From Betaproteobacteria bacterium (lineage in GTDB: Bacteria; Pseudomonadota; Gammaproteobacteria; Burkholderiales; SG8-41), in assembly GCA_021300125.1 (NCBI GenBank), contig JAJTHX010000320.1, positions 1-5,792 of the forward strand: a DNA stretch of 5,792 nucleotides, in the 5' to 3' direction. Under the pieces are notes generated by a model. It did no database searches. It worked only from the letters and a program-made list of their open reading frames with translations, and had not been told where the DNA came from. The translations under genes and the position numbers were made by a program. This document shows positions 5,163-5,792 of this stretch, piece by piece; the stretch's first letter is position 1; every line of letters begins with the position of its first letter.

Positions 5163-5792
5163 GTGAAAACCCTGATTACCACCCTGGCCCTGTTCTGTGG
5201 CCTTGCCCTGGTCAGCGCCGAGACCGAAGCCTCCAAGCGCCTGGGCGGCGGCAAGAACATGGGCAGCCAGCGCAGCATCACCCAGCAGCCGGCGCCCAAG
5301 GCCCCGGCCCAGCAGCAGGCCCAGCAACAGCAGCAGCAACAGCAGGCGGGTGCCCCGGCGCAGCAGCAGGGCGCGGCTGCCGCCGCACCCCAAGGCAACA
5401 AATGGCTCGGCCCGCTGGCCGGCCTCGCCATGGGTGCAGGCCTGATGGCGCTGTTCATGAACAACGGCATCGCCGGCGCGCTCGGCGGGCTGCTGCTCGC
5501 ACTGGCGATCGCCGCAGTGCTGGTGTTTGCCTTCCGCGCCCTGCGCGGCCGCGCCGCCCAGCAGGCCCCGCTGCAGTATGCCGGCCACCAGGGTCAGGCA
5601 CCGCAGCCGGAAGCACAGCCCCTGTTCGGCGGCGGCAGCGCCCCCGCAGCGAACCCGGTGGCGGCCACCGCAGGCCGCTGGCCGGCGGATTTCAATGCCC
5701 AGGAATTCCTGCGGCACGCGCGCCTGAACTTCGTGCGCCTGCAGGAAGCCAACGACAAGCGCGACAGCGAAGCCCTGGCTGATTTCCTCGCC
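5163..5792 (+). CDS. Tim44-like domain protein, secreted or membrane-anchored (partial, C-terminus off window)
   Basis: An open frame of 210 codons runs from GTG to the window edge without a stop. Residues 1-19 form a Sec signal peptide (basic K2, hydrophobic core, cleavage likely after LVSA). RLGGGKNMGSQR (26-37) is typical of the N-terminus of bacterial Tim44-like proteins. A Gln/Ala/Pro-rich linker (41-77) contains eight consecutive glutamines (54-61). Two hydrophobic segments follow (about 82-99 and 103-124), then an Ala/Pro/Gln-rich linker. From about 177 comes the start of the Tim44-like domain (FNAQEFLRHARLNFVRLQEA). Mitochondrial Tim44 ties the import channel to Hsp70; the role of the bacterial relatives is not known. 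Cys12 is preceded by Phe and lies inside the hydrophobic core, so it is not a lipobox. The gene follows ubiE in the same direction, as in other betaproteobacteria, but has its own likely promoter. The tail of the domain cannot be checked here. Confidence 0.85.
   Translation, partial: MKTLITTLALFCGLALVSAETEASKRLGGGKNMGSQRSITQQPAPKAPAQQQAQQQQQQQQAGAPAQQQGAAAAAPQGNKWLGPLAGLAMGAGLMALFMNNGIAGALGGLLLALAIAAVLVFAFRALRGRAAQQAPLQYAGHQGQAPQPEAQPLFGGGSAPAANPVAATAGRWPADFNAQEFLRHARLNFVRLQEANDKRDSEALADFLA
5310..5345 (+). repeat. CAG/CAA glutamine-codon repeat in the Tim44-like gene
   Basis: Twelve codons encode three glutamines, one alanine and eight glutamines (residues 50-61). The run mixes CAG with two CAA codons. 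A further CAG triplet run is at 5361-5369. The tract codes for a flexible linker between the signal peptide and the membrane segments and could vary in length between strains. Confidence 0.8.

Noticed and set aside
5163..5222. Possible lipoprotein signal at Cys12 of the Tim44-like protein
   Set aside because: The residue before the Cys is Phe and only 11 residues precede it, inside the hydrophobic core. A normal cleavage site after VSA is more likely.
5115..5717. Minus-strand open frame (200 codons) opposite the Tim44-like gene
   Set aside because: Its Leu runs are the reverse complement of the CAG glutamine tract. The plus-strand gene has a signal peptide, an ideal ribosome site and family motifs.

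Overview
The window is GC-rich, densely packed proteobacterial chromosome. It most resembles a betaproteobacterium, of a Rhodocyclales or Nitrosomonadales kind. That placement is inferred from the DUF971 - ubiE - Tim44-like gene order and from protein similarity recalled from known families, not from a search. It looks like core chromosome: no insertion sequence, tRNA, rRNA, CRISPR array or phage gene is visible.

Layout. Positions 1-72 hold the last codons of a probable upstream gene. Positions 78-1664 (+) encode a protein of six TPR repeats joined to a GT-B-like glycosyltransferase domain. It converges, with only 9 bp between stop codons and across a very AT-rich junction, on the minus-strand pair phoB-phoR (3715 down to 1674). 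That pair is the response regulator and sensor kinase of the phosphate-starvation response. A 176-bp divergent intergenic region (3716-3891) follows. It carries a good match to a Pho box with a -10 element pointing at phoB, and a separate sigma70-like promoter pointing the other way. The plus strand then carries a DUF971 protein (3892-4266), ubiE (4304-5035) and the start of a secreted, membrane-anchored Tim44-like protein (5163 to the window end). The last gene has its own perfect TATAAT and a palindrome just upstream of it.

How the genes work together. PhoR would autophosphorylate and pass phosphate to PhoB, which binds Pho boxes, including the one before its own gene (positive autoregulation). 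UbiE is the C-methyltransferase of ubiquinone (and, where present, menaquinone) synthesis. DUF971 and Tim44-like genes are its usual neighbours in this group, but their roles are unsettled. The TPR-glycosyltransferase gene is the least conserved-looking element and has no evident functional link to phoBR.

I see no clearly new biological system. The points most worth checking are regulatory: the Pho box, an inverted repeat over the predicted DUF971-ubiE start site, and a palindrome centred near -41 of the predicted Tim44-like promoter.
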